Source: MWEH01 sp964392385 (GTDB taxonomy: Bacteria; Bacillota; Clostridia; Christensenellales; DTU072). Taken from it: a DNA stretch of 41,533 nucleotides. The notes beneath the pieces were generated by a model that saw only the letters and a list, made by a program, of their open reading frames with translations, did no database searches and was not told the DNA's origin. The translations under genes were made by a program, and so were the position numbers. The DNA lies in contig CAYMPR010000009.1 in the NCBI GenBank assembly GCA_964392385.1, positions 1 through 41,533 of the forward strand. Reading direction: 5' to 3'. Below are positions 21,101 through 31,600 of the stretch, in pieces (position 1 is the stretch's first letter; every line of letters begins with the position of its first letter).

Positions 21101-22300
21101 TCCAGTTAAGCTATACTGTCGAAAGTTAGCTGTATATGTATTTGCACCTAGTGGCACATCGCAAGCCCCTCTAATGGTAAATGTTTGAGCACTCCCTAAA
21201 AATCTCATCGTTTGAGGTGAGGTCCAGCCCGAGAAATAATAACCAAAATCTGTATTAGCTGTTGGAGCAGTTGCTGCAACAGTGAAGGTTGCATTTAATG
21301 TGTTAAAATTGCTTACAGTTACTGGTGTTCCTTTGTTAATATATGCAGGATTTCCAGTTATAGTTCCATAATTATTTGCCCCACTTACATTAACAGCAAG
21401 AGATGGGGCTGTCCAAGACATAGAAAGAGCACTTCCATTGGGATTTTGGAAGTCAGTTGTCGGCCAAGTCACACCTGCTCCCCAAAAAGACCTATTGGGC
21501 TGAATAAACAAAAAAGCACCGACTCTCATAACCAAAGTTGTAGTGGAATACAAAGTATCTCCAGTAACACCTCCCGGCCACAAATTAGAACCATCTTTGG
21601 ATAAGACTACCGTTCTTGCCTCATCAAGCGTTCCGTTGCCTCCACTTCCTACATCGACTTTACCTGTACCATTATAATTGGCGGTAATCGTAGTAAAGGT
21701 GTTGACTCCAGGAGTCGTAGCAGATGATGAGCCAAAAGCTACGAACATATTTTGATAAATGTCACCCCCATCATCGGCAAAATCTAAACTCCAATCGATA
21801 TTCATAGTATATGACACACTATTAATAAGGTTATTGCGAAAAGCAGCCTTCATTGTGTCTGTGAACACATAGTCTCTGTACCACAAATGGTGACTATATG
21901 CTCCGGTTCCTGTAGATGTAGCTTTCCATGAAGTTGCGGTATCAGTAACAACTTCTACTGAACCATAATTTCTTGCTTTATTAAAAGTATTTTGGCCAGG
22001 CGCTATTAGTTCACTCGGTGCACTTATAGTAACAGGTGCGGAAACACTATGGCTTAGGGAACCAAAATCTGATGTCTGCCCCTGCCCACTATTTGGAGGA
22101 ACCCATGCATCGGCAACGCTTGGGCCTTCAATGGAAGGACTCAATAAATCAATCCCTAGATGCTGGGCTGTTCTTTCCATTTGAGTTGCGGTTTCAGGGA
22201 TTGAAACAAACATAAGCAAAAACAACATAACCAAGAATATGGCTACGGCAAAAGATATTGCGGATTTACCGAAAACTCTTTTGTTGTTTTGTCTTATCAT
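12176..22300 (-). CDS. Giant membrane-anchored surface protein with MBG/Ig-like repeats (3374 residues)
   Basis: Residues 1-35 are a Sec signal or signal-anchor (basic start, then a long hydrophobic run). Residues about 110-310 are an unassigned beta-rich head. A segment ending GWTSP...YTANF near 360-400 resembles an InlB-type repeat. Most of the rest is a string of MBG and related Ig-like domains, shown by recurring YDG/YTG openings, NYT or NYS pairs, AGTY/PGTY strands and endings such as INKA, INPA or VNRK. Within one MBG-like unit, residues about 2509-2945 hold a separate seven-copy repeat. The C-terminus has one membrane helix (about 3345-3367) and a short RKQKVYA tail, with no LPXTG motif. 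An adhesin or long cell-surface stalk is inferred. GGAG precedes the start, and its own promoter lies at 22341-22369. Confidence 0.88.
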   Translation of the reverse strand: MIRQNNKRVFGKSAISFAVAIFLVMLFLLMFVSIPETATQMERTAQHLGIDLLSPSIEGPSVADAWVPPNSGQGQTSDFGSLSHSVSAPVTISAPSELIAPGQNTFNKARNYGSVEVVTDTATSWKATSTGTGAYSHHLWYRDYVFTDTMKAAFRNNLINSVSYTMNIDWSLDFADDGGDIYQNMFVAFGSSSATTPGVNTFTTITANYNGTGKVDVGSGGNGTLDEARTVVLSKDGSNLWPGGVTGDTLYSTTTLVMRVGAFLFIQPNRSFWGAGVTWPTTDFQNPNGSALSMSWTAPSLAVNVSGANNYGTITGNPAYINKGTPVTVSNFNTLNATFTVAATAPTANTDFGYYFSGWTSPQTMRFLGSAQTFTIRGACDVPLGANTYTANFRQYSLTGEAPTYTYTQTGGGTSLGQGPSAPTANPIVNDAAISGIRAFYSYTSTGGYNSQNKPSDTGIYTLNVNIKDNGGVFYNNGEHKYTFEILPLDISLKTLSLIGTYTYDATNKSYASPGVRIAPSSFTFTHSAVTYVMNIGTDYIIEDAGFGGEWTNATNAPSMETDVAQKPHISLNLSGTGTKKNFSGNIKAFAQINPININSMGIAATMEEEIEARYNTTYTGYQIKPEVIIIRLTYATKEYKIIAHDYSNSVEARQQLYITNYAKYGAIGEFPALQQWTGGFSWVSGYFAIQTSSYTDNINSSNDTAKFTIKIIKGTPSDTESHNIVDNEGGVTNASKEIKFNIPKRDVTDTYDNTENPIIIISDYSQATSKPYIGPILYNGKVRTPYVYYVLIKVTNAKLEALDGFGNPYWTENEFGVGTGVAYYALTNANNVAGNPTPPVEYSEDEWTTYPVVVAGTFLPNLTYTAQGKNNVDVLSGGVVNIEVSTTSQLEGDFQLTFPIFPKHLDSSDIYNSPGGGYILNIADQTYNFGNGVTPTFTAKATFDESAEGQANDGNVLLISGSDYTFVYSNNTDITKTATVTLTGKNNYTGEISKTFNICALDITSNPNVSINNLAAVTYTGTKFASTSAVITVNAGANGTYNMTSTEYSVSSSGDNLNAGPGSFVLLLGGYTAGTIGGVAGTGPRFAGQKTVAFTINPKNINSGNITKYASWSVYSPAAVTYDGVAKTNLPIVTTGDVKTVVVTDVDRSQALVYSTVSATGDYMLNDGVNSWGTNPNAGVDSGRVTFKGINNYTGTVEVPFQILPKPITGLLNITLFTGSGSGYNTEGNGYSFTGARIEPAVTNVEIAREGLGPLALNYPTDYTVSYGSGDPQVNVFVKKGGLVTITGTGNYTSTQLKSFNILAIAQTVTFVAPTISDADVRVESITKVSGHQFYADYEINGDSLAGREILVEARTTAIYPSARLIKFLTSPQSANITIGSITYLSCVLEQIEGVTYSVTKAKVTIASDKKYGRVRIEAEQYDDETTAPSTTIGATTFTNAGNYIRCEHPSAYNLQSWMFFSKKSDSLDAAYTSINRTYGNNEFLIPRNKLASFLTTNPNIYSSISLTSSAPLIAAVEAVAPNWNLLFKAAGNCTVTLAHTGYVTGTTELNLVGYLAYSIDIPVTVNKRNLEISFAPSTTVYGTEATFTYTYRTWATDPAKGIDSYIGLTYKIINDSPSEIMTGMIINYDKGNAHRESTAYIDNGIELHNPYLITITLGQEEIKATNYNITSAPGALTVNRKQLTASVSNTGEPNVMSKDYGTTNPSAENITYLGWIPGETLQDLLLQGVPFTPPVLQYTTTTGNPITQVTPIGTYTITLQGGTSKNYSIRQETVAFIIHPVEPSVALPSIATTYRAATIGYPFNDLDLFGQPVLKKAEINPIAEGLTIPLPGSISYQYIFEEQPPTSDKPRRAGTYSTRVIYTAESGDNYKSVTKDFINNIVIAKATPIISLGLPEGETQYIRNFTGQNLDPSTLQPIISGVGTDRPLGGTITIKFRITGETDWVNAVSAAGTYDLYIKFTASPSDNYTSVDNPDEPFTAALQIKDGVVDIVLQEGCRVLVDFDGLNHSFNMTKVKFYGSPLDLDEFGFRKEIPGEYTLKYSRDGVNWTLDAPINSGTYSVSIAYETTPGYSYEGNTVAFNKYNGQDLFIIYRENVKDYMGVNMETAMQFTYDAEYHLIPSNLIILGKLLSDPVGPTGAVSIGYQLSGNATAPVLARAKDVGTYDIVLQYTEGENDNYVYTTPQRIQARLIINPAAVTISYASTYNVFDYTGDAQKVSVTMIGVKGETPKGTLLYEYSLNGLNQYSTSSPVNAGAYDIRVTYQRRLDIIDNYATTSSSRSNIIIINKVSPILIINDMIIPFGTINAQFKPNVVLRGASRDLVGPPLENNNGTSTISYEYGINVGGTYSWFQWTFDSYPINSGKYSLRATYNPLPDTDSRNYLSVTTVRFSCLEIQNISPDFEMFKKEVFYTGDPVPAPSVSIVNAGGIVPTGKISYEYKKQGTFVWRNTPPQEVGIYDVRVKYAENPRGDTFSSFTEVFGGILEIKALPITIVPVLGQGNVFGSKAVASDEIIYSYYYTLNGLKYFVYPTVLDSRFGERIDVSSSEVIASDGFVYTLDMADGIGYRDYSYTDIELLDGTFNYITSSGEVVSQNIDYTTLLPSGNLAEFSSSNKEYILDLENGVVRFKNYFENTILNYNRKNGYYFSTIDSSGKVENIEIIERMVSWLNAERTIGNYIVVRDGYNYTYTINLTDKKVIYGSRTYPMRTSTGFVSYSTDGGKTLKTLLIDENEVYNRNLQNNSALYKASDGFVYEIYFSDSKAIRLYPVKIETFQFAFETDDGISISLELDTDSLSRSYTNQAGIYNYSYTQEYDDLGETKTYNISFVLDLNNLVAYKDIRNNLVETNDGRYFEYMHETGTYRKIYINPQDLVTTDRQNVYLYTDSIYQQTYYIDTFNKIVRAVENRVSFNPGTSTISYEEQGESVSIPLDFHSLYFKSYYGNALARKVKLFGNEFDSTAPSLITSNNWVGNLRAQLGGAGGYTIEKGTIAAGTNYAVSISGYGVKYTVDKAPLYITFNSPSNNVYDGTAKIITYDVFGLIGNDNEEILSLVEDLDGDNIGATISSSRGYRLRLSLNQNNPVAANYYLTNHTSNYYKINPAVMETITFTPIAGGKTYNGQRHELKLSDIDSSYTVKYNGKETIPTFVNPGTYFVTAVISKDNYIPQTVMMSITINKASYSVTPDPITRSLQYGDNMPSLTCTSEFGTVRFTPGQTLHPSITEYEWEFVPFSQDFYDYYQGLESNNYLIKGKMNLSVSRAKPSLQVSGTLVQNENAPTSIQALINGASDPTKEISIIYRASDGTVYTSLPTEPGKYTVIVEYAGDDLYEETTIETLLTIKAKNNMMWLWISGGAILALAILSVLFFLVRKQKVYA
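13466..14776 (-). repeat. Seven-copy degenerate protein repeat of about 65 residues inside the giant surface protein
   Basis: Units begin near residues 2512, 2553, 2614, 2683, 2750, 2820 and 2888. Each opens with a polar turn (often DG), then an aromatic strand and a hydrophobic strand, as in DGFVYTLD, NKEYILDLENGVV, YTYTINLTDKKVI, DGFVYEIYFSDSKAI, YNISFVLDLNNLV and YYIDTFNKIV. A second half usually carries a T/S-x-D/S-G turn and an L-I-D segment. The block interrupts an MBG-like domain: its first strand lies before (GQGNVFGSK) and its closing strands after (GYTIEKGTIAAGTNYAVSISG). I do not recognise the repeat as a named family. Seven blade-sized units could form a propeller or a beta-solenoid. 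Confidence 0.6.
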
Positions 22301-22693
22301 CTATGTTTCTCCGATTAGGTAGCTACACCACCTTGTATATATTATATTATATTCACGCGCAATAGTAAACTTAGATAGAATTTTTCATTATTCGTTCACA
22401 TACCCAGTAACACTATGGTTTTTTAGCTTTTTTTAATAAAAATCGCCAATTTTTTCATATTTTTTGATTTTACTTTTTATTTTCTACCTTTTATTGCGTG
22501 TAATTAAGCGTTGAAGGAGCGATTTAGTTAACGAATAATTACATAATTAGTGATTCTTGATATTTTTTTGTTGCATTGGTATATTAGTGTTTTTTTGTCT
22601 TAGAGATTATATTTTCTTTAGCTTCGTTTTTTTGCTTCTTTCCTCCATTTTTTGTAGGTCTAATTATTAGCTATGTGGTTGGTTAATATAGTT
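22301..22693. other. Intergenic region between the two giant genes
   Basis: It contains the promoter and leader of the 3374-residue protein (22301-22369). The remainder is AT-rich, with runs of A/T and one weak AT hairpin (AAAAAT...ATTTTT near 22438-22456). I find no strong terminator for the upstream giant gene and no credible ORF longer than about 15 codons. Confidence 0.5.
22341..22369 (-). promoter_or_regulatory. Promoter of the 3374-residue surface protein
   Basis: Reverse strand TTTACT (22364-22369), a 17-base spacer, and TATAAT (22341-22346). The spacer contains TATTGCGC, also found in the promoter of the other giant gene. The predicted leader is about 33 bases. Confidence 0.6.
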
Positions 22694-25600
22694 CTAGCTA
22701 GGAATTGGCATCTTGCCATATACTGGTGGGTCGAGAACTTGTACGTTGTTAAGATAAACATCTATTTGAGGAATTATAGCGGGAATTTGCCTATCAGATT
22801 TGACTTTTATTGCTCCTACCATTACACCAACTGACATAGTTGAGGCAGTAACTTTTAATTCACCTTCAACAATTTGAGTGTTCATATAGGTTAGTGATTT
22901 ATCGTTTGAAGTAACTGCACCAATTACCCCACCGACTTCTGCAACAAACGACCTTACCTCTATACTTGCTTCAACAATATTTGCAACCACACTTGCCCCA
23001 TAGTCTACCCCAACTAAAGCACCAACTATAGCTTTTTGAGATCCTGGGAGTCGAACTAAAATGTTCCCCTCAACAGTAACATTTCGAAGATTAGCACTTG
23101 CTCTATTGTGTCTTGCAACCGCCCCATAAATAACATCTTTTCCAGGAGTTGCTACTTTTGATGAGGTGTAGGAAATTCCACCCACCATAAACTTTTCATT
23201 TTCTGGGATTTTATCTTCTGACTCGTATACTTTATAATTGACATATAGGCCAATATTTGCCACTCTTCCTGCATTAATTTCAAATAAAACATCGCTAAGA
23301 CCAATTATATAGTGCTTAACAAGAGTCATAACTCCGCCCACATTTTTCATGCTTGTTCCATCTAAATATCCAGTAAAAGCAGCTCCTGAACCAATTGGGC
23401 TAAAATCATATTTATATCCATCATCAACCGTTAATTGGCCATCATCGTTAATGTCTCCAATAAGTATGTTATCGGTTAAAACAAAGTTAGCATACATATA
23501 GCTGCCAATTTCAAGTAAATCTCTATAGCTTCCTATCCTAAACGGAGTTGATACTGTACCGTTGCCTTCAGCAAAAGGATATAGTCCTGAAATAATGTTT
23601 TTAACAAGTAGGCCTCCAACTGAAATTGTGCTTGAAGAACCAGCGATTGTATCATAACTTGCTACAACATTAATGGTAATGGTTGGTACGCTATATGAAA
23701 CGCATTGGCTTGTTATTAGCTTTTTATTGGAATATGCACTTCCAGCTACTGAATATAGATTGTTAACTGTCGCACCACTGCTTATTATTGAGGATATAAC
23801 TCTACCCGTTGAACCTGAGTTGGTGAAATTGTTTACCACGGTAGCAATGGAAACCAGTTGGTTTGCTGTCGAAATCCCTTGAACTTGACCAATTATCCCA
23901 CCTGAAACAGAGTGTTTACTTTGAATAATAGTTAAACTAGCAAGACTTAGTGCATTATTAATAGTTGCATAATCAAGTAGTCCTACTACTCCCCCAGAGT
24001 AAACAATACCTTCAGTTGAGTTGATATTAATGCTTCCTGAGACAATAACATTGGAAATGCTAGCATCAGCTAAAGCTAGACCAGTTAATGCACCAACATA
24101 AACTCCCAGATTTGACGAAGCCCAAATATCAACGCCAACTAACCTTAAGTTTTTAACTTCTCCTTTTAGAACAGAGAATAGTCCAACATAGCTAATATTC
24201 GTTGCTTCAAGTACAATATTTTTTATGCTATTGTTATTTCCGCTATATACTCCAAGGAATGGTATGTCGTATGAGTATTGAGTTTTTTGACCATTTGTAA
24301 AAGTGATATCGCCTACTTGTGAAAAATGTGCCCAAGGAATTCTTTCAACAAGCACGAACTTACTGGAGTTATCAATTATAAAAGGTTGTTCCTCAGTTCC
24401 ACTTCCGCTTACACCAAGTGAGGCAGCTTTAATGTTAACTGTGAGGGTCATCAAGTCACCCAAATCCTTTTCTCTTCCGACAATATCAATTACTGGTTCT
24501 GTTGCAATTAGGAAAACCGAGGCTTGTTCAGCATTCATCATTAAGCCCATAAAATCGTCGATGTTACATATAGGTTGATCTTCTATTGGGATACCATCAA
24601 CCGCAATAATATTAGGTATATACAAGCTTTCTCTTTCAGGCCCAATTCCCTCATCAAGTGCCCCTGAGTGCCCTGCTATGTTGCCGAAACATAATACTTC
24701 ATCTAAAGGAAGTATATTTGTGTAAGGTACAGAATTTAATATTTTTATAATACCGGAGGAGTAGATCGCCTCACAAAAAGCGTTATCAATAAGCCTTCCC
24801 ACAGCCCCACCAATCATACCCGTTGCGCTTGTGGCGGTAATGTTTACATCCACAAAACTTTGTGCAACTAGACTGTTTTCCGCAAGCCCTGCTAAAGCTC
24901 CAAACATAACATCATCGCCTTCTAGTGTGACACTTCCTATTGCGTAGGAATTCTTAATTGTGCCCAAAAGTAAATGAATAGCTATCATACCTACAGTCTT
25001 AGGAGAAGCGGTTGAATTAATCTTAAGATTCATCCTTACACCCAAGTTTTGTATAGTCCCAGAAACATTTCCAAATAGAGCATAACTACTATTTATGTTT
25101 ACTGTATCAACAATTGATATTTCATAACCATTACCATTGTAATTACCTAAAAATACTTCTTCGTAATCTACGCCTGATAGACAAATAGGAGACATATCTC
25201 TTGAAACAGAGAAGTTTTGAGTTTGCCTAAAGTAAGAACTCCGACGATTCTCTCCAAGATACTCATAAGGGTCATCAATTTCATAGCCATCTTCAAAATA
25301 CATATAGGTGGATATCATTTCAAAATCAGCTTGAGAGGAGATAGGATAAGGACTAAGGTAGGTTCCTAGTCCATCGAAATATACGACCGTTAATGTAGTT
25401 TCAGGATTACCTAGGACCAAATCCAAATTGCTATCAAGTAGTGATAGTGTAACGGCATATACTCCTATTGATGTGGGGATAATTGACGAAGGATTTCCTC
25501 CCTCAGGTGTATAAGTAATTGATAAACCAATGTCAGTTTGACCTAAAGGTAGATTATGATTAAGCGTTCCAAATATGTTTTCAAAGCTAGTATCGGTGGG

Positions 25601-28600
25601 TTCATAAGTTATTGATGAAATGGCTCCTAGCTGCTTGTATTGCTTAGTGTATGAATAATTTAAGGTTATCTCCTTATACAACTTTACAGTCCAAACAACA
25701 TGGTTAATACCAGTTAAATAATTCTTTTGGTACGATGGCAAACTATCAATAAATGACTGTTCTTGGACAAGAGAAGTATCAACTCCATTAAAAGATTCCA
25801 CTATCTCCTTGATAGTATAGGACTCAGCACAAGTTATGGAAACTTCTGGGTTATCTCCTCTTGAATATGTCATACTTACGCCATTTAGCGCCGATGCAAA
25901 AACAGAAACTCCACTAGGCATTGGATCTGGGACATCTCCAACGTACATATTTATGGTATAAGTGTAATCTGTTGTATCAATTGGAATATATTCTATTTGG
26001 TATGTAGCCTCTATACCTGACCTTCCGCGAACAGTAAACCGGTAGTCAAAGTCATTCCCGCCCAAAACTCCATTTGCATCTAAATAGAAGGAAAATCCAG
26101 ATTTATCTACTGCTTCTGACCAAGTAAACTCGTTATGAACACTATAATATAGCGATGCGACATAGCCATCTAACCCATAATTAGGATGCTGTGAAGGCGT
26201 AATTACAATATGCACATTTTCTGTATACCAACCTGCATAAGTACCCGATTGCAAAGGAGTAGTTTCTATACTCATCGTGAATGTCGGTTGAATCTTATCT
26301 ATATTTGCTAAATAGGTTGGACTAATAGCAGTTTTACCTGTTGCATTTGTAACTCTTAACTTATATGAACCCGTAAAATATGAAATATGAGAAACCAAAT
26401 ATTGTGCATTAATGTTATACCCTACTATTGAATAATTTGACCAGGCTGACCCATCAAAACTTGATATCTCAACTAAATTAATAGGACTAGGGCCACCAAG
26501 TAGTATATATGCTTTTAGATTAATATTTTCATCTGACCAGTCACCACTCAAAAGCTCTTCTGTTGAAATCTCCTTATATCCTCTTCCTTCAAGAGATATA
26601 GCATCTCTATCAATTCGTACATCTATACCTTGTGCAGCAGCTACTTCCACAAAAGTACCTGGAGTTACGGGATCTTTTTTGGTTACAAGTTTAACAAAAT
26701 ACCTTAGGTTCTTCGTGACTCTAATGTCAATTAGCCCGTTATATGTGTAGTCGCTAGTACCAGAGTTGTATGTAACATCGTTTCTAGAAATGGTTTTTAG
26801 TAAGATATAGCTTCCTATTTCCCCTCCACCTGCAGGAGATGTCGCGTAATATAAAGAGCCAAAGCATGGGCCTAAAGTTGTTTCTATGTTAATTTTTACT
26901 ATTCCATCAATCCAATCGCCTAAATAAGGCTCGTCTACAGCTGCTCCAGCAGTATAAATGGCGTCAAGAGTCACTTCAGGCGAGACATTATCTTTTTTCA
27001 CCCAATAGTTTGAGGTAACGTATGGGGAAACATAGCCTGCACCAGTAAACGCCCTAAACATGTATTGATAATATTGTGGATTACTTGCTTGCATACCATA
27101 GGAATTTACACCTAGTAAAGTTATCGCTTGTGAATTACCCTCAATTAAAATAGTAGTTTGCCAAGTAGCGCCTCCATTTACACTAAACGCAATTCCTCCC
27201 CCTGACGGGCCAAAAGATGTCCTGCCACTCAGCTCATTAAATGCTGAAGTAATAGAGAAATTAACTCTTTCATCGGCAGGTAGCCAAAGATTTTCAGAAT
27301 ACTCATTGGTGGAAGCGCCACCATCTAGTTTTGTTACGGTAGCAGATATACTTGCAATATAAAAATTAGCTGTAAAATCAAGCTTAGGAAATACTATATT
27401 TATGCTCTTATGCCCTGCATTGTCTTCGCAATATACAACATACTTTAGTGAATCCACACTTAAAGTATGAGTGTATTCACCTTGCACAGGTGCACTTAAA
27501 GTAACCTCAACTCCAGTAAACCCAACTGGATATGCTGCGAATTGGCTTTCTATATCTTGATTTGTAGTTGCGTATGGCCATGAATATAATTTGACCGTAC
27601 CTGATTTAATCCCCGAACCTTTAAGAGAATCTTCTACAAGCTTAAATCTCCAAGTAGAGTTTTGTCTTGCCCATACAGAGGTTAAATCCGTTTCCACTCT
27701 ATCAACAATAAACTTTTGATCAAGTACTGGCTTTGTTTTATCTATCCTTATCGGATATGGTTCAGGAGGGCCAACTTCTGAAGCAGCTCCAGCCATCATA
27801 TATGTATATCTATTTCCACCAGTTACAAGTCTAAAATAATAAGTAGAAACTTGCTCTTCGGTGAAAAAGAGCCTGATATTTCTATTTTCCTGTGTAGCAG
27901 CTCCTGCTGGAATCATATTTTCAGACATAGTTATCCAAGTAATTTTATCTTTGGATTGTTGTAATACGCTTCCACTAGCAGTAATAGTCAAAGCAAACTC
28001 TACTCTTATCCATGGCTCTAGGTCTAACTCAGTTACATACCTAGAGGTATTAAGATATTGATAAATATCTCCTGCTTCATTCTCAGAAGGATCTGGGGTA
28101 GTTGTGGGATTTTGTGGGTCTGCACCACCAACATACAGCTGTCCAGTTATGTTAGGTGTTCCTAAATCAACCTTTAGCGTAAATGAATAGGTAACAACAT
28201 TTCCGCTTGCATCATAGACAGATATCGTATGAGATGTACATTTAACCACACTATATTGAAAGCTTAGCGGCTGCCCCGACATGCTTTCTTGTAAAACATT
28301 ACCTGTTCCATCATTAACAAAAACTTGATTTATCCCCGAATTAAAGGTATGTGAAGAATCGGCAACGTCAAAACGAATGTTTACCGCATTTTGTGTCCAA
28401 GTCGAGCCTTGATATGGGCTTAGATTAGTAATTAAGCTGATGGTTGGGTTAAAAACATCTAGTTTAACATCAAAAGGAAATACAATTTGAGTTCCCGCCA
28501 TGTTAGTAATTCTAATGCTATATGTGTCCATGATACCAGTTGAGCCTGGACTAATCGACAAATCACGTTCTGATTTATACACCAAATTAATATCATCATA

Positions 28601-31600
28601 CACTGTTTGAACAAAACTCTCTTGCGGGTTCCAAAGGGTATAGCTCCCGCTACTTGTCTTGTACTCATATTTTAGCGAGCTTGCGCCTGCCGTAACTGAT
28701 GCATTAATGGTTGCAACTCCGTTTAGCCACTCTCCTGAATTATATCCTTCTTCTTTTGCTTCGAATATTATGCTTTCAGTGTCGATATTTGCCTGAATTT
28801 GGACTGTTTTATTGTTTCCAGCTTTATCAGTAACGGAGAAATTATATTGTTTGTTATCATCTATTTTTATTTCACAAATTCTGTTATATATTGTTCCTTC
28901 TGTACTTGGAACGATTGCGTTTGCTCCCTCGCAAACATATGTTGCGGTTTCAACTCCAGAATCGCTTGACCCTAAATCTGCCACAGTATAATAAAATGAC
29001 GGAATATAATTTACCCAACCATTTGCGTTTGCAGAAAAAGTAGAAGAGTAATAAGTAATCGTAGGCGGAGTAAAATCAATATGAACTGGGAATGGAACAT
29101 CCGCAAGAGGATCTCCCTGCTTAAAAATCACCGATTTATTAAGAGGGTTTCTAACTTGAATATATACATTTCCTCTGTATTCCAGATTTAGCATTATCTC
29201 AACTAATTGATTGGTTTTTATCGAGGCATCTGTACCTGGATTAAAACTCGGGTTTGGTAAACTCGAATTAAAAAGTACCGTTTTTCCAGCGTTAAGTATA
29301 TATAACTGCGCACCACTTCCACCATAATTTGTAGTTACTCGGAAATAGACGGGCTGATTTGTTGGCGCCCCATTGTATACAACCCACTCTGAGTTAATGT
29401 ATTGGCCCATTACAATACCAGATATAGATGGAACATAAGTATCAATTTTTATCATTTTGGGCTCTGCTATCGATACTAATGAATAATCTACGCCACCATA
29501 ATTTACTGTTGCGCCACCAGGTCCTACTGCCATAAAAGTATAGTTAATAGCACTAGAGCCACCAGCATTTCCTGGTTCTGGATTTGGTAAAGGAAGATCA
29601 TACGTAACCACACACCCTGAAGATAAAGCAGGGTCTAAGTTAATCATTGTCCAAGTCGATGCACTGGGATTTCCACTATTATAGTCAGTTGAATAATAAT
29701 ATCTAGTTACTGCCCCGCTAACAGTTCCTTGCGAGGATAATTCATATTTATGAGCAGTAGCCCACCCAGTAGCTGTATGAATAGTTCCAGATGTTTTCCT
29801 TGTGGGAACAATAACTGTTGGTGTAATTACTAATGTAAATTGTCTTAACCCAACAACTGGATATGTGCCAACTGAAGAGTCGGCGTTACGAATGTTGTAT
29901 CTCACATTGTATGAGCCAATAGCTGAAGGTGCAGTCGAACCCCACGTACCACCAACATAATATTCAGCTGAAGTCCAGTTAAAAGCATACTCTGCATTAT
30001 TAGAGGGATTAAAGGTGGGGCTAAAGACTATTGAGCTCCCTGTGTATCTTTTTGCAAGTTCGTTTCCACCTAAATCCGTAGAAGTATCCTCAACAAATAC
30101 TGCTTGTACGCTTGCTGTAGTAAGGGAATCTCTAGTTGTTTTTCCGTTTATTACCCATTCTGGCAAATAGTAGTCGAATGAAAGTCCATTCCCAACGGGA
30201 TCGAATGTAGTGCCTCCAGCAGTAAGATAATAGTAATCATATTCTCCTTCACCTAGATTTTCGCCAAATCTAAAGCCTAAGAAGAAATACCTTCCCGTTG
30301 TATCGTTAAATGTTGCTCTTAGGGAAATTTTTACTGCCTCTTTTGTAATTACACCAGCACCTAGATTATTAAGAACATTTGCATCCTTTGTGGTTACTAT
30401 CGATTTAGTAATATTAACTGCTCTTTCTAATCCATCCACATTTACGCTATCATTTGAGATAGCATCTTCTACAATTAATGTAACTTTGCCCCAGGAAATC
30501 GAGGAATTCAATGTAAAGCCTTCAGCGGGAGTAAATCTAAAATATAAATCCGCTCCTGTGGTTGTATTTAGTAACGCAGTAGTATCACGAGGGGCGGCTG
30601 CAGTTGCTGTACTAATTGTAATTACTTGCTGACCACCTACAAGTTCAGTTGCCGGCTCTTCGATAAAAACCCAAGTTCCATTAATCGGCGTATTCGTGCG
30701 GCTATGAGCTGCACTCACGGAAAATACAATATCCCCCAAAGCATCTCCAAGATATAATTCGTATGGAACAATTTGATTTGGTGTCACTACCGGCTTATCT
30801 TTTACGATATCAAAAGTTTTTGTTAAAGAACCAACCTTATCGCCATTAGCCCCTCCTACATCAAAATATATATCGAAAGTGTATGTGTAGCTTCCAGAAT
30901 TTGATGGTTTAGCCGTAGAGGGTCCAAACCCATTTCCTAGTGCATCAGTTCCCACATAATTATGGTACCTTTTAAAAGCAGCCATATTTGTTTCGTTTAC
31001 CTTAGGACCTTGAATATCCGCATTATGTGGAAATACAGATAAATTCGAAGCCACGTCAAAATTGGCAAAAGTTGCAGTATATGAAGGATTTACATTATAT
31101 GGGATGTCGTGGACATGAGGAAGAGTAGCAACTAGTGTATTAACGGGAGTTCCTGAAACCGACCAACCTCTAAAATATGACATATTAGCATTTCCACTTG
31201 CAGTAAAAGATACTGTGTCCCCGAATGTATATGTTAGAGCCTGTGAGGAGGTATACTGTGTCTCAACAGAATTTTTGTTTTCAGTAACCTTTCCATTACC
31301 CGTTATGGTCAACGTAACTTCTATATCATCAAAACTAAATAATACCTCTATAACGGTTAGAGTGCACTCTAGTGAAGCTTCAGCTACAACCTCACCAGTT
31401 CCTCCTCCTGGGGTTTCGGCATGATGCACAGCAGTTGCTGTTATAATTATATCTAAAACGCCGTTAGATGGGGTTAGTGACAAAAAATTCTGGCTAATTG
31501 ATTGATCGGTAAATGATGCTTGTTCGGCTAAATTGATGTTTGAAGAAGCAATTCCTCCCGAAAGAGCATATATCATAGAGGTTGAAATATTTTGAGTTCC

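Noticed and set aside
23420..23460. Dockerin module
   Set aside because: Only one calcium-type loop is present and the protein is otherwise GLUG; no cohesin partner is visible.
12659..24578. Many plus-strand ORFs opposite the giant surface genes
   Set aside because: They are antisense shadows of long, clearly protein-like frames, without ribosome sites or recognisable products.
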